DNA of 64,000 nucleotides. Source: Dryomyza anilis (lineage: Eukaryota; Arthropoda; Insecta; Diptera; Dryomyzidae). The first letter of the stretch is position 1. Each line of letters opens with the position of its first letter. A program made the position numbers and the translations under genes. Positions 11,739-22,599 of the stretch are shown piece after piece. The notes under the pieces are model-generated. The model worked only from the letters and a program-made list of their open reading frames with translations, was not told where the DNA came from and searched no databases. The DNA is taken from the NCBI GenBank assembly GCA_951804985.1, contig OX638133.1, positions 10,436,501-10,500,500 of the forward strand. Reading direction: 5' to 3'.

Positions 11739-12158
11739 CCCTAGTAGACATTTTGGTAGGGCCATGGTCATGAAGTGATCATGTCATTATTTGAGATGAT
11801 CGGGATATGACGAGGCCCTTGTAACGCAGTGTCCTGATCATATATTTACCTCAGGCCATGATCATGTACTGATCTGGCAATTCACCATTTTAATTTTTAC
11901 CCAGCAATTGCCTTGTCTGAGCCGGAGCATAATAGGGTTTCTCTCATTAATCTCGATCATTGCCTGATGCTACTTTCGATATGAGGAACAAATAATGTAG
12001 CAAAGATCGGGAACATTGACTGTTTAGATAATGTAAACCCCGATATGGTAAGCATGATAAGGGCATGCAAAGGCAATGATCATATTTTCTCTAATAGGGC
12101 TTACCCAACGAAAACCCGATCATTTCCCGATTGCGCATCGGGCAAATTTCTACTAGGG
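11739..12158. mobile_element. TA-flanked MITE, CCCTAGTAG family, 420 bp
   Basis: The terminal inverted repeats are CCCTAGTAGACATTTTGG at left and, read inward from the right, CCCTAGTAGAAATTTGCC. TA flanks both sides (11737-11738 and 12159-12160), the signature of Tc1/mariner-like or similar TA-inserting elements. The interior is unusually GC-rich for the window, with repeated GATCAT words and GGGATATGA/CGATATG motifs. No transposase is present. A 107 bp relative lies at 52212-52318. Confidence 0.8.
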
Positions 12159-12607
12159 TATTTGCTACTCAATATCAACCATCTCATTCCATAACATGCT
12201 AAGTCGATTCCTGAATTCTGATGTCTTAAATTATTTCCTCTCAAATGTTGGTGCACATCGATCGTTCCTATCCTATGTTATAATATAAAATGTACCTATT
12301 TCGAATAAATCAAAATATTTTAAGAACTTACAATTCGTATCATATTACGTGAACATATCATGTTTTTAATTGGAAATGTTTGAGTTTTATAATATTCCAT
12401 GTTGACTTAACAATTTCTGGATTTGAATGAATGCTATCAACATTTTGAAGTCAATGATATAAAAAAAATACTTTTTAGTTTGTTTTGGAAATCCAACATT
12501 ATTTAAAAAAGAAGCTTTGAAGGAATGTTATGAAATGAGAGAATTTTTGGAACCAATGAATATGATGTCCCTTAAAAAACATAATATTTAATTACAGTGG
12601 TGTCTCG
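12159..12607. other. AT-rich intergenic DNA
   Basis: No gene or repeat that I can place. Confidence 0.4.
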
Positions 12608-13170
12608 TACACATAACAAAAAAAATCTTCAATATGAATATTATGAATTTTTTCACCAACTACCAGATTCATCATATGGATGATTTCATTCATTGAATTG
12701 CAAGTTTTTAATGTACAACAAAAATGTTATGTTATTTAATTGTTAAATACTGCTTGCTTGATTTATAAAATATTTTTTTGAAAAAACTAATATTTATATT
12801 TAAAATTTATTTATTTTTACGAATTTTACAAACAAAAATTTTTTTTCGAAAATTAAATTAAAAAAAAAATCTAAAAAAAAATTTAAAAAAAAAAAGTGAG
12901 AAAAAAATTCTCGAAAAATATTTCATAAAAAGAAAATGTGTCTGAAATATATATATTTTTTTTTTTTCAAAAAAAAATGTGTTTTTTTTGTTGTCCGAAA
13001 ATCCAAATTTTGTTCGAACAATAAAAGTTATATGTTTAAAAACAAATTCTAAAAAAATAAACAAATTCATAACATTGATGTTTTGTAGTCAATCAATCGT
13101 TCCTTAATACCATGAATCATTGTTTGAAGACCGAAATTCTTCAATATGATGATGTTTTTTTTTTGTGTAC
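12608..13170. mobile_element. Hairpin MITE, CACAGAAAAAA family, copy 2 (diverged)
   Basis: It is bounded by GTACACATAACAAAAAAAAT and ATGTTTTTTTTTTGTGTAC. TTTTTTCACCAACTACCAGA and TTCATCATATGGATG match copy 1 in the same order. A poly-A/T centre fills 12770-13000. A further weak relative with CATCACATTAATGAACAAG words occupies about 13266-13510. Confidence 0.65.
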
Positions 13171-13583
13171 ATGACAACATATTTAATATATTATAAAATA
13201 TTATATAATATTATATAAATCATTATGTTATTTAGCTCATAATTATCAGGAAAATCCATTAAAAATATTAAACATACACACAAAAAATAAATTCATCAAC
13301 AACCGGGATCGTCATATTAATGAATTTTCTTTCAAAGAAAAAATACGATTTTAAATTTTTTAAATATTTTTGAATTTAATGTATTTAAAATTCCTATAAG
13401 AATTATAATATTTAATTGCTAATTATGCGGAGATTCCATTACATCACATTAATGAACAAGTGTACATCATATTGATGAATTTTTGTTCATCATTTTTATT
13501 AAACATCATTTATCATTTTTATTTACATTTTTTTTTATTTAAATATCATGAATTTTCTAGGATTAATAATTAAATAAATAAAT

Positions 13584-14300
13584 AACCAGTTGGGAAGGTT
13601 AGATCACATGGGAAATTTTAAAGTAGGTGTAATTATGATAGTTAGGATTATCAAAATTATAGTCGGTCTAAGCCGACTATAAATACCCTACACATATGTG
13701 TGGTTACCATTCAAAGTGATATATAGGTCACCAGGGTATACGAATCCTGAAAATAACTACAAACATTCAATCGCTGAAGAATTTCCATTCATTTGATACC
13801 CATATTTACAAATGGGTAGGTGTATCGAATTTCGATTTTTTTTTTTATGAACCACAGGTCTTTTCGACGGAAAACATTATTATCACGTACTTGAGCATGA
13901 TGTCAATATATATTTGACCAAAAAAGTTTACCTAAGCACGTATACATAAAAATTGATCTTTATATGTACATATTATATGAGGTATTTGAACATAAGTGGT
14001 CGGATCATAGGTCACAATGAACCGATTTCGCCAATTTTTTCGCACATACAGCGTAGGTATATTAGTAATCAAAGTTATAAGTTTCATTTATCTAGCTCTT
14101 CAATTTTAAAAGTAGTAGGGATTTCAACAGACAGACAGACGGACAGACAGACGGACAGACAGACGGACATCGCTAAATCGACTCAGGAGGTCATGCTGAT
14201 CAAGAATATATATACTTTTCCATACCGGAGATGCTTCCTTCTGGGTGTTACAAACGGCGTACCAAACTGAATATACCCTTTCACTCTTAGTGTAGGGTAT
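13584..14300 (-). mobile_element. mini-me/DINE-1-like element, reverse orientation
   Basis: It is complete from AACCAGTTGGGAAGGTTAGA to the ACTCTTAGTGTAGGGTAT terminus. It carries the (GACA)n tract (14130-14168), the TGCTGATCAAGAATATATAT core and the TAGTCGGTCTAAGCCGACTA hairpin. It is close to the copy at 30734-31449, including the lesion-free core, so these are probably recent. An (AAAT)n run abuts its left end. Confidence 0.85.
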
Positions 14301-14891
14301 AAAAATGTAAATAGAGACATTTTTTTGTTTGAAATCTGATATTACATTGAAAATTAAAAACATTGAAATGATACGAGTGTAGTGAATGAAATCATCAATA
14401 TGTTTTTTTTTTTGTGTAATACCCATATAGTGTTTTAATATTTAAAACAAAAATGAAAATTCCTTATACAAAAGGACACGATATATCTTAAAAGCGCATT
14501 TTTGAATGATTAAAACCAAAAAATAAAACATTTTTGAAGTAAAATATTTTTTATATAATTATCATCTCTGATGTTCGAAGTACAAATTGTCGTTTTTTTT
14601 ATGATAATCGGAAATCACTGTGCATATGAAATCGGAATCACTGTGCATATCACTACCATAGTACAAATTGTACTAGAATCATGATTGGGAAATTATCATT
14701 GTATTTTTACTTTGTAACTTCACCAGTTATCTAACCAACAGGACCAGTTCATAATAAAGTCTTCCCTGAAAAAATGTGTACTAAGGTGACGCACTTTTCC
14801 GCCTAGCATATTTGTAACTTTTGTTTTACAAGAGATAAATGGACAAGATTGAATTATGTAAGCAAATAGATGTATTTTGTGGTAGCCAAAA
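14301..14891. other. AT-rich intergenic DNA
   Basis: No gene. A solo end of the CACAGAAAAAA hairpin family may be present at about 14375-14418 (AATGAAATCATCAATATG then T-run and TGTGTAAT). A near-duplicate phrase, AAATCGGAATCACTGTGCATAT with its neighbour, occurs at 14607-14652. Confidence 0.4.
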
Positions 14892-15698
14892 ACTACACAG
14901 AAAATAATTCATAAATATGATTAATTTATTCATAAATATTATGAACTTTCTAACAACTAACAGATTCATCATATTGATACCACCGTTCATTAATAAAATA
15001 TTTATAAATGCATTCATATATATAAGAACTTATACATGCCATCAAAGACCATAGTGAGGAACGAAATATTCAATACAATGAATTGGAATCCTCATATTGA
15101 TGAATATAATCATAATATATATGAATAATATATAATTTTATTGTAAATAGTTGATAATATTTATGAATATAATATTCAATATAATGAATATTGTTGAAAA
15201 CTGAGTATGAGTTAGTGATTATAATCTTGAAATCCAACGGAAAATCATACTAAGGACGTGGATAAATAAAAAAGGTCCCCATTTATTGACTAGTGTAATT
15301 TTATGAACTAACACGAAACGAAAAATTAATATTTTGATTTACATTTGGTTTGATGTACAGCATTGTTCAATATGATGTACATATATCTTGTATTTTATGT
15401 ATTTATTCATTAATATGATAAAACGTATTCTTCACATCCAGTTCATCATATTAAAGAACACTTTTTGACAGTTACCAAGCGTTCATCATATTTATGATCG
15501 CATTCATAATATTGTTTCGTTAGTCATTAATATTATGAAAGGTTCTTCAATACAATGAATCCTGGTTTGAAGAATGGATTCATCAATATGATGTACATTT
15601 TTTTCTGTGTAGGCGAACTGCAAAAAGAAGTGCAATACAATGAATCATGGTTTGAAGAATGGATTCATCAATATGATGTACATTTTTTTCTGTGTAGG
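14892..15698. mobile_element. Hairpin MITE, CACAGAAAAAA family, copy 3 with duplicated end
   Basis: The left end is ACTACACAGAAAATAATTC and the right end TTTTTTCTGTGTAG at 15599-15612. The right terminal segment of about 85 bases is repeated in tandem to 15698, with the joining word GCGAACTGCAAA. Within it, 15190-15295 resembles the end of the 23.4 kb foldback element (ACTGAGTATGAG, GGAAAATCATACT). Open frames across the duplication are artefacts. Confidence 0.7.
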
Positions 15699-16675
15699 CG
15701 AACTGCAAACTGCAAAAAAAGCAGTTTTTATTTACGAAACATGTGCAGTCATTTTTTTGTATTTTAAGAATAATTTTTATATTTAAAAAAAAAATGAATA
15801 AATAATGAAATTTTGGAAACGGGCAGAAGCAGACTGCTTGGACTGTCAAAATTAATATATTAGAGTTAAATATATTGAAAAAATTAATAACCTTGGCATT
15901 TGATAATCTGAAACATTTGAATTTCAAGAGATACATTATTGAAATTCAGTATTAAGTAAGTTTTTGATCGTTTTTGATCTGAAAATGTTTTGAAAATGAA
16001 ATAGTTTATTTATTTCAAATTTTGTCAAATTAAAAATAATCAGAGGACATTTTCTGTTGACAAAATTGTGCAACAACCGGACATTTGAGTTTTTTGTCAA
16101 TTTTAGAACCAAAATTGAAAATCAACTTTAGTCGATTTTTAACAATATACATTCAATTTTGCTATGAAGCAAACTAAAAAGATACTATTTAGTCAATCAA
16201 CTAATCCGAAATTTAAATTTGAAATTTAAGTTTGTTTGGCATTGTATCATAAAATAGTTAAATGAAAAATTTCCAAAATCGCGCATCATAAACACAAACT
16301 GAGCCACAAGAACAAAACCAACTGATTAAGACGATTAATAAAAAACCACACAAAACACCCGCAGTAACTAAAAAAATTCACTCAAACCAATCTGGAGTCG
16401 TTTTTCACACCTTATTTGCGTATTCCATTAGGCAGATCATGCAAATTGCTTCACCGACTTGCGGATTACAAAAATCAGAGTTTAATAAATAAATATTGAA
16501 GAAAAAAACTCAAATTTGGGCAATAAAAAATTTCACTTGTCCCGTAATTTGGGCGCAAAAATATCAAATACCACCATAGACAGAAAGAAAGTCGCAAAAG
16601 AGTCACACCAAATTTCCAAATAAGTAACCGACGCATCGCAAAATCAGCAAACAGTACGCAAACAAATCTCCAACT
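15699..16675. other. Intergenic DNA and 5' flank of the 16.7 kb gene
   Basis: 15.7-16.2 kb is AT-rich without features. The last 250 bases become purine- and C-rich (CACACC, AACCAAACACC-type words), as in insect 5' leaders. No convincing TATA box was found; TTTAATAAATAAATATTG at about 16480 is a poor candidate. Confidence 0.35.
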
Positions 16676-17467
16676 ATGAAGTTCTTCGGTGGTATTTTCA
16701 CAATTCTTGCTCTAATCGGCATCGGTCACAATGTGGCGACTGTACCGCTCAGTGCGCATGATCAAATGGAACAGGATGTGGAACAGGAGGTGGAACAACA
16801 AATGAAACGTGAAACAAGCGGTGCAGCGGCCACCGTAAAATCAGCAGGCGCTGTTGTGGGCACAGCAAATGATGCAGCTTTTGCACGTTATCCGAATTAT
16901 GGTGGCCTAATGCAAGCCGGTGCAGCACCGACAGGATTAGTTCTGAATGGTGGCTTTGCAGCACCATCACTTAATGGATTTGGTGGTATTAATGGTGCTA
17001 TCAATGGTGCTTATGGTACAGGTGCTCTAAATGGTTTTGGTGCGCCCGGCTATCCGGGACAAATACAGCAGGTTGGAGGGTTATCAGGATTTAATGGACC
17101 TAATACGGGCTTCCCAGCTGCGGGTTTAGCTGGTGCTCCTTATCCACAAAATATTGAGTTTTATCCGGGAAATTTAATGCATGGTGGCGCATATCCAGGC
17201 AGCGAATATCCTTTGGGACCACATGGCGCAAATGGACCGTTTGATTTTCATGGTGCACAACAATTACCGGGACAGGCACAACTGGGAGTTGGTGCACAAT
17301 TTCCACAGCAGCTACAACAGCAACTTGTGAATGCCCAGCAACAGCAGCAGTTCCAGCAACAACCCATTATTGCCGCCTATCAAATGATGCCGCAATATTA
17401 TCAGCAACAATTTGGCTATAGTCCTTCCGGACTTCAGAACTATCAGTATGCGATGGGCAGCATTTGA
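16676..17467 (+). CDS. Secreted Gly/Ala/Asn-rich protein with glutamine-rich C-terminus
   Basis: The 263-residue protein begins MKFFGGIFTILALIGIG, a signal peptide with a likely cut near residues 20-23. Next is a short Glu/Gln pro-segment (MEQDVEQEVEQQMKRE) with a dibasic KR at 44-45. A long low-complexity domain follows with recurrent NG, GG and FNG words, and the last 60 residues are Gln-rich (QQLQQQ, AQQQQQFQQQP) and end in tyrosines. There are no cysteines and no catalytic motif. The start is the first in-frame ATG (ACTATGAAG). It looks like a structural extracellular protein of cuticle, chorion or matrix type; I do not recognise the family. It is the longest gene here and has no visible paralogue in the window. 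Confidence 0.8.
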   Translation: MKFFGGIFTILALIGIGHNVATVPLSAHDQMEQDVEQEVEQQMKRETSGAAATVKSAGAVVGTANDAAFARYPNYGGLMQAGAAPTGLVLNGGFAAPSLNGFGGINGAINGAYGTGALNGFGAPGYPGQIQQVGGLSGFNGPNTGFPAAGLAGAPYPQNIEFYPGNLMHGGAYPGSEYPLGPHGANGPFDFHGAQQLPGQAQLGVGAQFPQQLQQQLVNAQQQQQFQQQPIIAAYQMMPQYYQQQFGYSPSGLQNYQYAMGSI

Positions 17468-18027
17468 ATTTTGCAGTATTTTTTCTAAGCTAATTTATTT
17501 ATTTAAATATTTATTTACTTTTTTATAAAACTTTCTATGAATACAAATATTTATAAAATATAAATTAAATGGTTTTATTTTTTCAACAACACTACAAAAA
17601 AAGACAACTCCGTCCAAAAATCAATATTATTATGAGTGGGTTATCGTTTATTCGATTAGTAAATTCAAATTTAAAAAAAAAAACGATATCTAGACCTCAC
17701 GATCAATTATCAGGGGGTAGAATTTTTCAGATTATATCTGGGATGAATTGTTTTTGAGAGAATTGTTTACGGAATAAGTCATTTATAGGGGTTTTGTTAT
17801 CTTTTAAATTCCGTTTATCACATCGTGGGACATCCAGCCATTTGTTAATAAAACTTCCGACAGAAATAACATCTTCTAAAGAAATTCTTAATCAGAGCTC
17901 TTACGATTACTGAGTGTAAACGGCATTTGAAATATGACGGACTGTGACTACATTTCGACTCATATATTATCAAAATATTTATTTCCCTAAAAGTGCCGAC
18001 TTAGCCCTAGTCTCTCCTACATATCGT
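17468..18027. other. 3' flank of the 16.7 kb gene
   Basis: AT-rich sequence with no perfect AATAAA within 120 bases of the stop; TATAAA/ATATAAATTAAAT near 17555 is the nearest candidate. GCCGACTTAGCCCTAGTCTC at 17996-18015 resembles the terminal repeat of the 46421-47373 element and may be a remnant. Confidence 0.4.
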
Positions 18028-18957
18028 TCTGTCATGCCAAAGGGACGAATGTGCAATTTTTGAAATTTGTTTTTTTTTACATTTTTTTTTAATAGTTTTT
18101 CCTCAAGTAGATTGTGCCAAAATCGTGTATGGTTTTGTTGGATATTTCTAGCCATAAAAAACAAAACCAAAAGTACGAATTTGAAAAATTGAAAATCTTG
18201 TCATGCCAAGAGGGCGAATTTATTCGTTTTTTTACCAGAACTTTTTGTTGGTACAAAATAAAGTAGTAGTTTAAAGGCATGAATTAATTACTTTTAAAGC
18301 TCCTATCGATTGTCATCATTATTTCAAAATATTATGTAAACATTTTTCAAAAATTCGAAAACTTAATTTTAATTAATGATGCCAATTGATAGATGCTTTC
18401 AAAACAATCAATTAATTGCCTTACAGTACTATTTTATCTTCTACCAATTAAAAGTTATGGCAAAATAAACAAAAGATTCGCCCTTTTGGCATGACAAGAT
18501 TTTCAATTTTTCGAATTTTTCTATTTGCAAGCGTTAACTGTTTATTGGTACAAGATAAAATAGTAGTGTAGAGCAATTACATGTTTGTTTTTAAAGCACC
18601 TATCATTATTTTTAGAATTTTTGTTATTTGCAAGAAATTTTTTTTACAAATTATTTTCAAATAATAATGCCAATTGATAGGTGCTTTATAAACCAACAAT
18701 TAATGCCTTTACATTACTATTTTATCTTGTACCCATGAAAAGTTATGGTAAAAATACAAAAATATGTTCGTTTTGGTCAGGATATAGCCATATTTAATAG
18801 TCCAAATCAAAAGATATTTTATATACCTTATGGTAATTGATTAATAAACATAAATAACAAAAAATTAAACAAAAATAATTTTTAAAGCAATTCAAACGTT
18901 ATAATTTGATTTCCCATCATTTTTAAAAATGCTCATTCGCCGCTTTGGCATGTCAGA
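18028..18957. mobile_element. Inverted-repeat element with TCTGTCATGCCAAAG ends
   Basis: Ends are TCTGTCATGCCAAAGGGACG at 18028 and, read inward from the right, TCTGACATGCCAAAGCGGCG at 18957. Internally there are two further hairpins in tandem: TTGTCATGCCAAGAGGGCGA (18199) against TCGCCCTTTTGGCATGACAA (about 18479), and TGGTACAAGATAAAATAGTA against TACTATTTTATCTTGTACCC (about 18548 and 18715). No transposase is present. It may be a foldback element, or two or three MITEs nested in each other. Confidence 0.6.
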
Positions 18958-19109
18958 GACGATAATGTCAGAGAGAAAATATTTTAAATTTGTGTCTTTA
19001 TTTCTAAAATATTTATATCATTTTTCACTTTTTTATTTCTTTGTAAAATATTAAATTATTTCAAGCAATTTTTATTTCTTAATTAAATTAATTGCATTAC
19101 AAAATATAT

Positions 19110-19679
19110 TTATCCTTGATAGGCGCCGCCTCCAACAGGTCGTCCCCCGCCAGCCACTGCCACCGGCCGATATATTGCATTTTGTTGCGGTCTTCCAGGA
19201 CCACCACCACTGTATGCTATCGATGGTCTACCACCACCACCAGCGGCAGCGACACTTCCTCCGCCGCCACCACCACCAGAGTTAACTGCAAAATTAGGCC
19301 CATATGCTGGACGACCGCTGGCCACACCGCCAAAACTATAACCGCCCACGCCCACCGGACGTGCGGCTGCATGTTTGAATACAGGCTGTCCGGAGCCAAT
19401 ATTACTGGATCCTGCACCGTATTGCGGACCAGCAACAGCATTACCACCCGCACCAGGACCACGTACTGAATATGCGCCCAATTGTCCGCCGGGTTGATAG
19501 TTAGCGTAGCCGCCAGAACCAGCACCTCCAACAGCGCCATAGCGTCCTGTTTGTCGTGTAATGCGTCGTTGTGGCATAATTTTGGCACCCCTGCGCAGCG
19601 TCGCCTCAACCGTAGGCACCAGCAGCAATGGCAAGAGCACCGTCAACACCAACGTTATCCATACGAGTCGTGTATTCAT
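19110..19679 (-). CDS. Secreted glycine/alanine/proline-rich protein
   Basis: Translation is taken from the ATG at 19679 (MNTRLVWITL), giving 189 residues. An in-frame ATG nine codons upstream would put charged residues before the hydrophobic core and is less likely. The signal peptide covers about 1-26 (cut after VEA). Basic sites RR (29-30) and RRITR (38-42) follow and could be processed. The rest is Gly-rich with GGY, GRP and AVAGGG words and a run of seven Gly followed by SVAAAGGGG. No cysteine is present in the mature part. A minus-strand TATAAAAG lies 56 bases upstream and AATAAA at 19071-19076. It is probably a cuticle or matrix structural protein; the family is not recognised. The next gene (22.1 kb) is on the same strand but has its own promoter. 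Confidence 0.82.
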   Translation of the reverse strand: MNTRLVWITLVLTVLLPLLLVPTVEATLRRGAKIMPQRRITRQTGRYGAVGGAGSGGYANYQPGGQLGAYSVRGPGAGGNAVAGPQYGAGSSNIGSGQPVFKHAAARPVGVGGYSFGGVASGRPAYGPNFAVNSGGGGGGGSVAAAGGGGRPSIAYSGGGPGRPQQNAIYRPVAVAGGGRPVGGGAYQG

Positions 19680-19734
19680 GGTAGATTCACTTGATCTTGG
19701 TAACAACTGTGTCCGGGCTCTGAATGTGATGCGT

Positions 19735-19742
19735 CTTTTATA
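19735..19742 (-). promoter_or_regulatory. TATA box of the 19.1 kb gene
   Basis: The complement reads TATAAAAG. It is 56 bases upstream of the chosen ATG at 19679. The upstream in-frame ATG at 19706 would leave almost no leader, which supports the downstream start. Confidence 0.7.
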
Positions 19743-20639
19743 CCATCGATCGAAGAAGTTCTATGTCCGTCCTTAAAATCTACCAGCCTAGAATCTACCA
19801 GCAAATTCCTGTTTGGTCACACCAAGGCGACCTGTAATTTTCACCTAGTTTGCGTGAAAATTTCCTAACATTATTTTGAACAACCGTTTAATGTCCAACT
19901 ACAAGATCCTGTTTGGGTCTTTTTTTTTGTTGGTTTTCTTCAGATAGTTTCTATTTTTTTTATTTCTTAAGAAGCTTCTACGTAACTCCATTCACCGTTT
20001 GCAACCTGCTCTTTGGACATTTTTTCAACAACTCTTTTGCATTTTTACCACCTTCTCTGAGTTGTTTAAATAACTCGTTCCCTAGTGTCCAACACTTGTT
20101 TAAAATCCAACTACTTCTCGGTTTGGTTGATAACCAACTCCTCCTTCGTTTAGTAATGTCTGTCAATCACTTTACTTACGTAATTAAAAACTAGTTCTTA
20201 CGTATTTCAATAATGCATAGAATTTACGAGCTCTTTACACCACTTAAGTGGTTTAACTCGTGTTTGGCACAATGCAATGAAGAAAATATAAAAATTTTGA
20301 ATTCTTAGTAAATTTAAATAGCAGAAAGTTTAGGTCTGCTTCAAAATGCTTTATTTACTCTTTTCTATTCCATAGATTTTACCACTTGGATTTTAACTAT
20401 ATTTGGACAACTGATTAGGGGCATCGATATATACAAATAGTTTTAAAACGAGACCTCGATGGGGTTTAAAGTATTACTCCGCCAAGATATATTTCAAAAT
20501 GAGCAACAACACGTAGATAAATTTATCATAAATCATGTTTTATACGAATAAATTTTGAAAATTTTTTCAAGATATCCTGCTAAGAATAAGTAATCATAAT
20601 GATATGGTTTTTATTCATAATATATGATTACAGTAAAAA
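19743..20639. other. Intergenic DNA upstream of the 19.1 kb gene
   Basis: It has short internal repeats (AATCTACCAGC at 19777 and 19793; TCCAAC/CAAC words at 19890-20140). A perfect palindrome ACCACTTAAGTGGT lies at 20239-20252; its half CACTTAAG resembles NK-2-class homeodomain sites. No gene is supported. Confidence 0.4.
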
Positions 20640-21090
20640 TAAATGATTATGATTAATTGAATGAAACCACAATTCATTGTATTGAAGAGCCATTCATAAT
20701 ATTAATGACTAACGACATCAATGTTATGAATATTTATTTTTCATTCATTTTTTGCCGTACTACTCAGTTCTCAAGTAGTTCTTCACACAAAAAAAATGTA
20801 CATCATATTGATGAATTCCGTTCTTCAACCCATGATTCATTGTATTGAAGAACCATTCATAATATTGATGACTAACGCTATTATTATTATGAATGCTATC
20901 GTAAATATGAAGAACGCTTGGTAACTGTCGAAAAAGTGTTCTTCAATATGATGAACTGTAAGTGGAGAATACGTTTCATCATATTAATGAACCAAAATAT
21001 AAAATACAATATATATGTTCATCATATTGGAGAACGCTGTTCATTAAACCAAATTTCTATCAACATATTTTTTTTCTTTCATTTTTTTTA
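20640..21090. mobile_element. Hairpin MITE, CACAGAAAAAA family, rearranged copy
   Basis: A partial unit (about 20655-20790, with ATTCATTGTATTGAAGAGCC and TCAGTTCTCAAGTAGTTCTT) is followed by a second start CACACAAAAAAAATGTACAT at 20785. That one runs in the family order to AAACCAAATTTCTATCAACA near 21065. Two partial copies are apparently joined head to tail. Confidence 0.65.
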
Positions 21091-21143
21091 TAGATATATA
21101 TTTATCTTGATCTGATCTTGATCATGATCTAATGATAATTTTA

Positions 21144-21750
21144 TTCCCTATACTTAGAGTGAAAGGGTATATAAAGTTTGGTCATCAATTTATCTATTTT
21201 ATATACTTATGTAGACTCGTCTGGTTAGTGCATTGGACTACGAGCGAAAAGTCGCTGGTGCATAGGTCCGCGGTTCGATTCCCAGATTCATAGAAAACAT
21301 TTTCTATGCGACACTCCCTTCGGCAGTCAATGGCAAACCTACGAGAGTAAACATTGCATAAGAAAAGCTCTCACCCCGCCGTTCGGATTGGGCATTAAAC
21401 TGTAGATCCCACCACTTTGAGTACAAATAGAACACGCATGCTCAAATGGCGAAGAACTTGGCCTAAGTTCTATACAGGACTGTAGCGCCAAACTATTATT
21501 ATACATATTATTGATAGGCCTTCTGAGTCGATTTGGCAATGTCAGTATGCCTGTTCGTCTGTCAACTGAAATCACGATAACTTGAAAATTAGAAAAGCTA
21601 GAGATATAAAACTGTGAAGTTAGATTACTTATACACCAGTGCTGTCTGGTATTGAAAATTGGCATAATTCAACTATTATGACCTGAGAACAGATAACTTA
21701 TGTTCAAATACCTCAAATAAAACTAACATCTACGGGTGAATTTTACTTTA
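21144..21750 (+). mobile_element. mini-me/DINE-1-like element split by a SINE
   Basis: The left piece (TTAGAGTGAAAGGGTATATA) and right piece (GAGTCGATTTGGCAATGTCA, GAAATCACGATAACTTGAAA, CCTGAGAACAGATAACTTAT) belong to the mini-me family and read in one orientation. The TTGATCAGCAT core between them is absent, so the SINE insertion came with a deletion or hit a damaged copy. The right end is also truncated near 21750. Confidence 0.7.
21205..21515 (+). mobile_element. tRNA-derived SINE, copy 1
   Basis: The head has RNA polymerase III boxes: A box TGGTTAGTGCA at 21222-21232 and B box GGTTCGATTC at 21272-21281, spaced 40 bases as in tRNA genes. An unrelated body follows (GAAAGCTCTCACCCCGCCG-like, AGTACAAATAGAACACGC, GGACTGTAGCGCCAAAC) and the tail is (ATT)n. 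The same order on the minus strand at 51677-51984 shows this is a family, not a tRNA gene. The parent tRNA was not identified. Confidence 0.85.
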
Positions 21751-22089
21751 TTCATACCCATATCTAACCTTCTATACTAATTTATAAAAAATATTAAAAA
21801 TCAACAAAAACCAAAACTATTATCTGGAATAATAAATGAATCAAAAGGAATATTTGCCAATCTAGATAAATAATTTGAGCTATCATTATGCAGAACAGTA
21901 CTTCGATTTTCAATCAGAATACGCTGTTGCACAGTGTAATTTTCGTTTAGAAATAAAAAAACAACAAATCTATTACATTCATTAATTTATTAATTTGTTC
22001 CTTATTGTATAAAAAATTACTTAAAACTAATCAGACAAAACTTTGTACAGCAAAATTAAAAATAAAAATCCAAAATAAATTACGCCTAC
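21751..22089. other. 3' flank of the 22.1 kb gene
   Basis: AT-rich. TTTATT at 21986-21991 gives a minus-strand AATAAA about 100 bases beyond the stop codon. Nothing else is seen. Confidence 0.5.
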
Positions 22090-22599
22090 TTAGAAGACTC
22101 CATATCGCTCACGTGCATTCAGTTTATTGCTGTGTTTCCTGCGATGCAGCGGCGAAGATTTCTTAAATCCAGATTTGCGATATACAATAGCAGGAGCATC
22201 ATCATTGTCAAACCAGGAGCTGGTGAACTTGCGTCCGCGTTTGCCAAAAGTGCGATCGTGTCGTGGCGCATTATATGCGTTCCGAGTAGTATCATCACCA
22301 CTGCCACCGACTCCAAAATGCTTCTCACGTCCCGGTCGACCAAGCAGACGTAACAGTTCCTGTTCGCCACGTTCATCACCGACCAGATTGCGCAACATGG
22401 CGAATGCCTTAAAATGACGTGGTTTACGTACTGTGTCCTGAGTGAATGCACGTGACCACATGACCGGATCCAGACTGGCATCGTAACCGACTTCGTTGGA
22501 TTGCCAGGGATATGTGGCCGCCGTACACACATTGAAGAGTAACAAAAAGGCGCCAATGCACAAAATAAAGACGCGTCTGTCTATTGAAAATGTCACCAT
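22090..22599 (-). CDS. Secreted basic protein, possible peptide precursor
   Basis: The 169-residue protein starts MVTFSIDRR, followed by a strong hydrophobic core (VFILCIGAFLLLFNVCTA), so the signal peptide ends near residue 27. The mature region starts ATYPWQSNEVGYD and has a likely helical stretch with HFKAFAMLRNLVGDERG and ELLRLLGRPGREK (62-92). After a Gly/Asn linker come FGKRGRK (118-124) and several basic pairs (KK 146-147, RRK 153-155). GKR is the classic amidation-plus-cleavage signal of neuropeptide precursors, but there is only one and the upstream peptide APRHDRTF matches nothing I know. No mature cysteines, so it is unlike defensins or bursicon-type hormones. It is not glycine-rich, unlike most of its neighbours. 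Codon use and GC are clearly coding. Function unknown. Confidence 0.8.
   Translation of the reverse strand: MVTFSIDRRVFILCIGAFLLLFNVCTAATYPWQSNEVGYDASLDPVMWSRAFTQDTVRKPRHFKAFAMLRNLVGDERGEQELLRLLGRPGREKHFGVGGSGDDTTRNAYNAPRHDRTFGKRGRKFTSSWFDNDDAPAIVYRKSGFKKSSPLHRRKHSNKLNARERYGVF

Noticed and set aside
14124..14426. 100-codon frame with SVRLSVRLSV-like ending (similar frames at 13953, 31101, 54838, 24459, 1765)
   Set aside because: All lie inside mini-me copies and read through the GTCT/GACA tract.
19092..19469. Antisense frames over the 19.1 kb gene (also over 5.4, 16.7, 22.1 and 42.5 kb genes)
   Set aside because: Mirror frames of Gly-rich coding DNA; the sense frames have signal peptides, TATA boxes and poly(A) signals and the antisense ones do not.
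21222..21285. tRNA-like A and B boxes suggesting a tRNA gene (also 51890-51984 on the minus strand)
   Set aside because: The cloverleaf does not close, and the same unrelated body plus (ATT)n tail follows in both copies, which marks a SINE.
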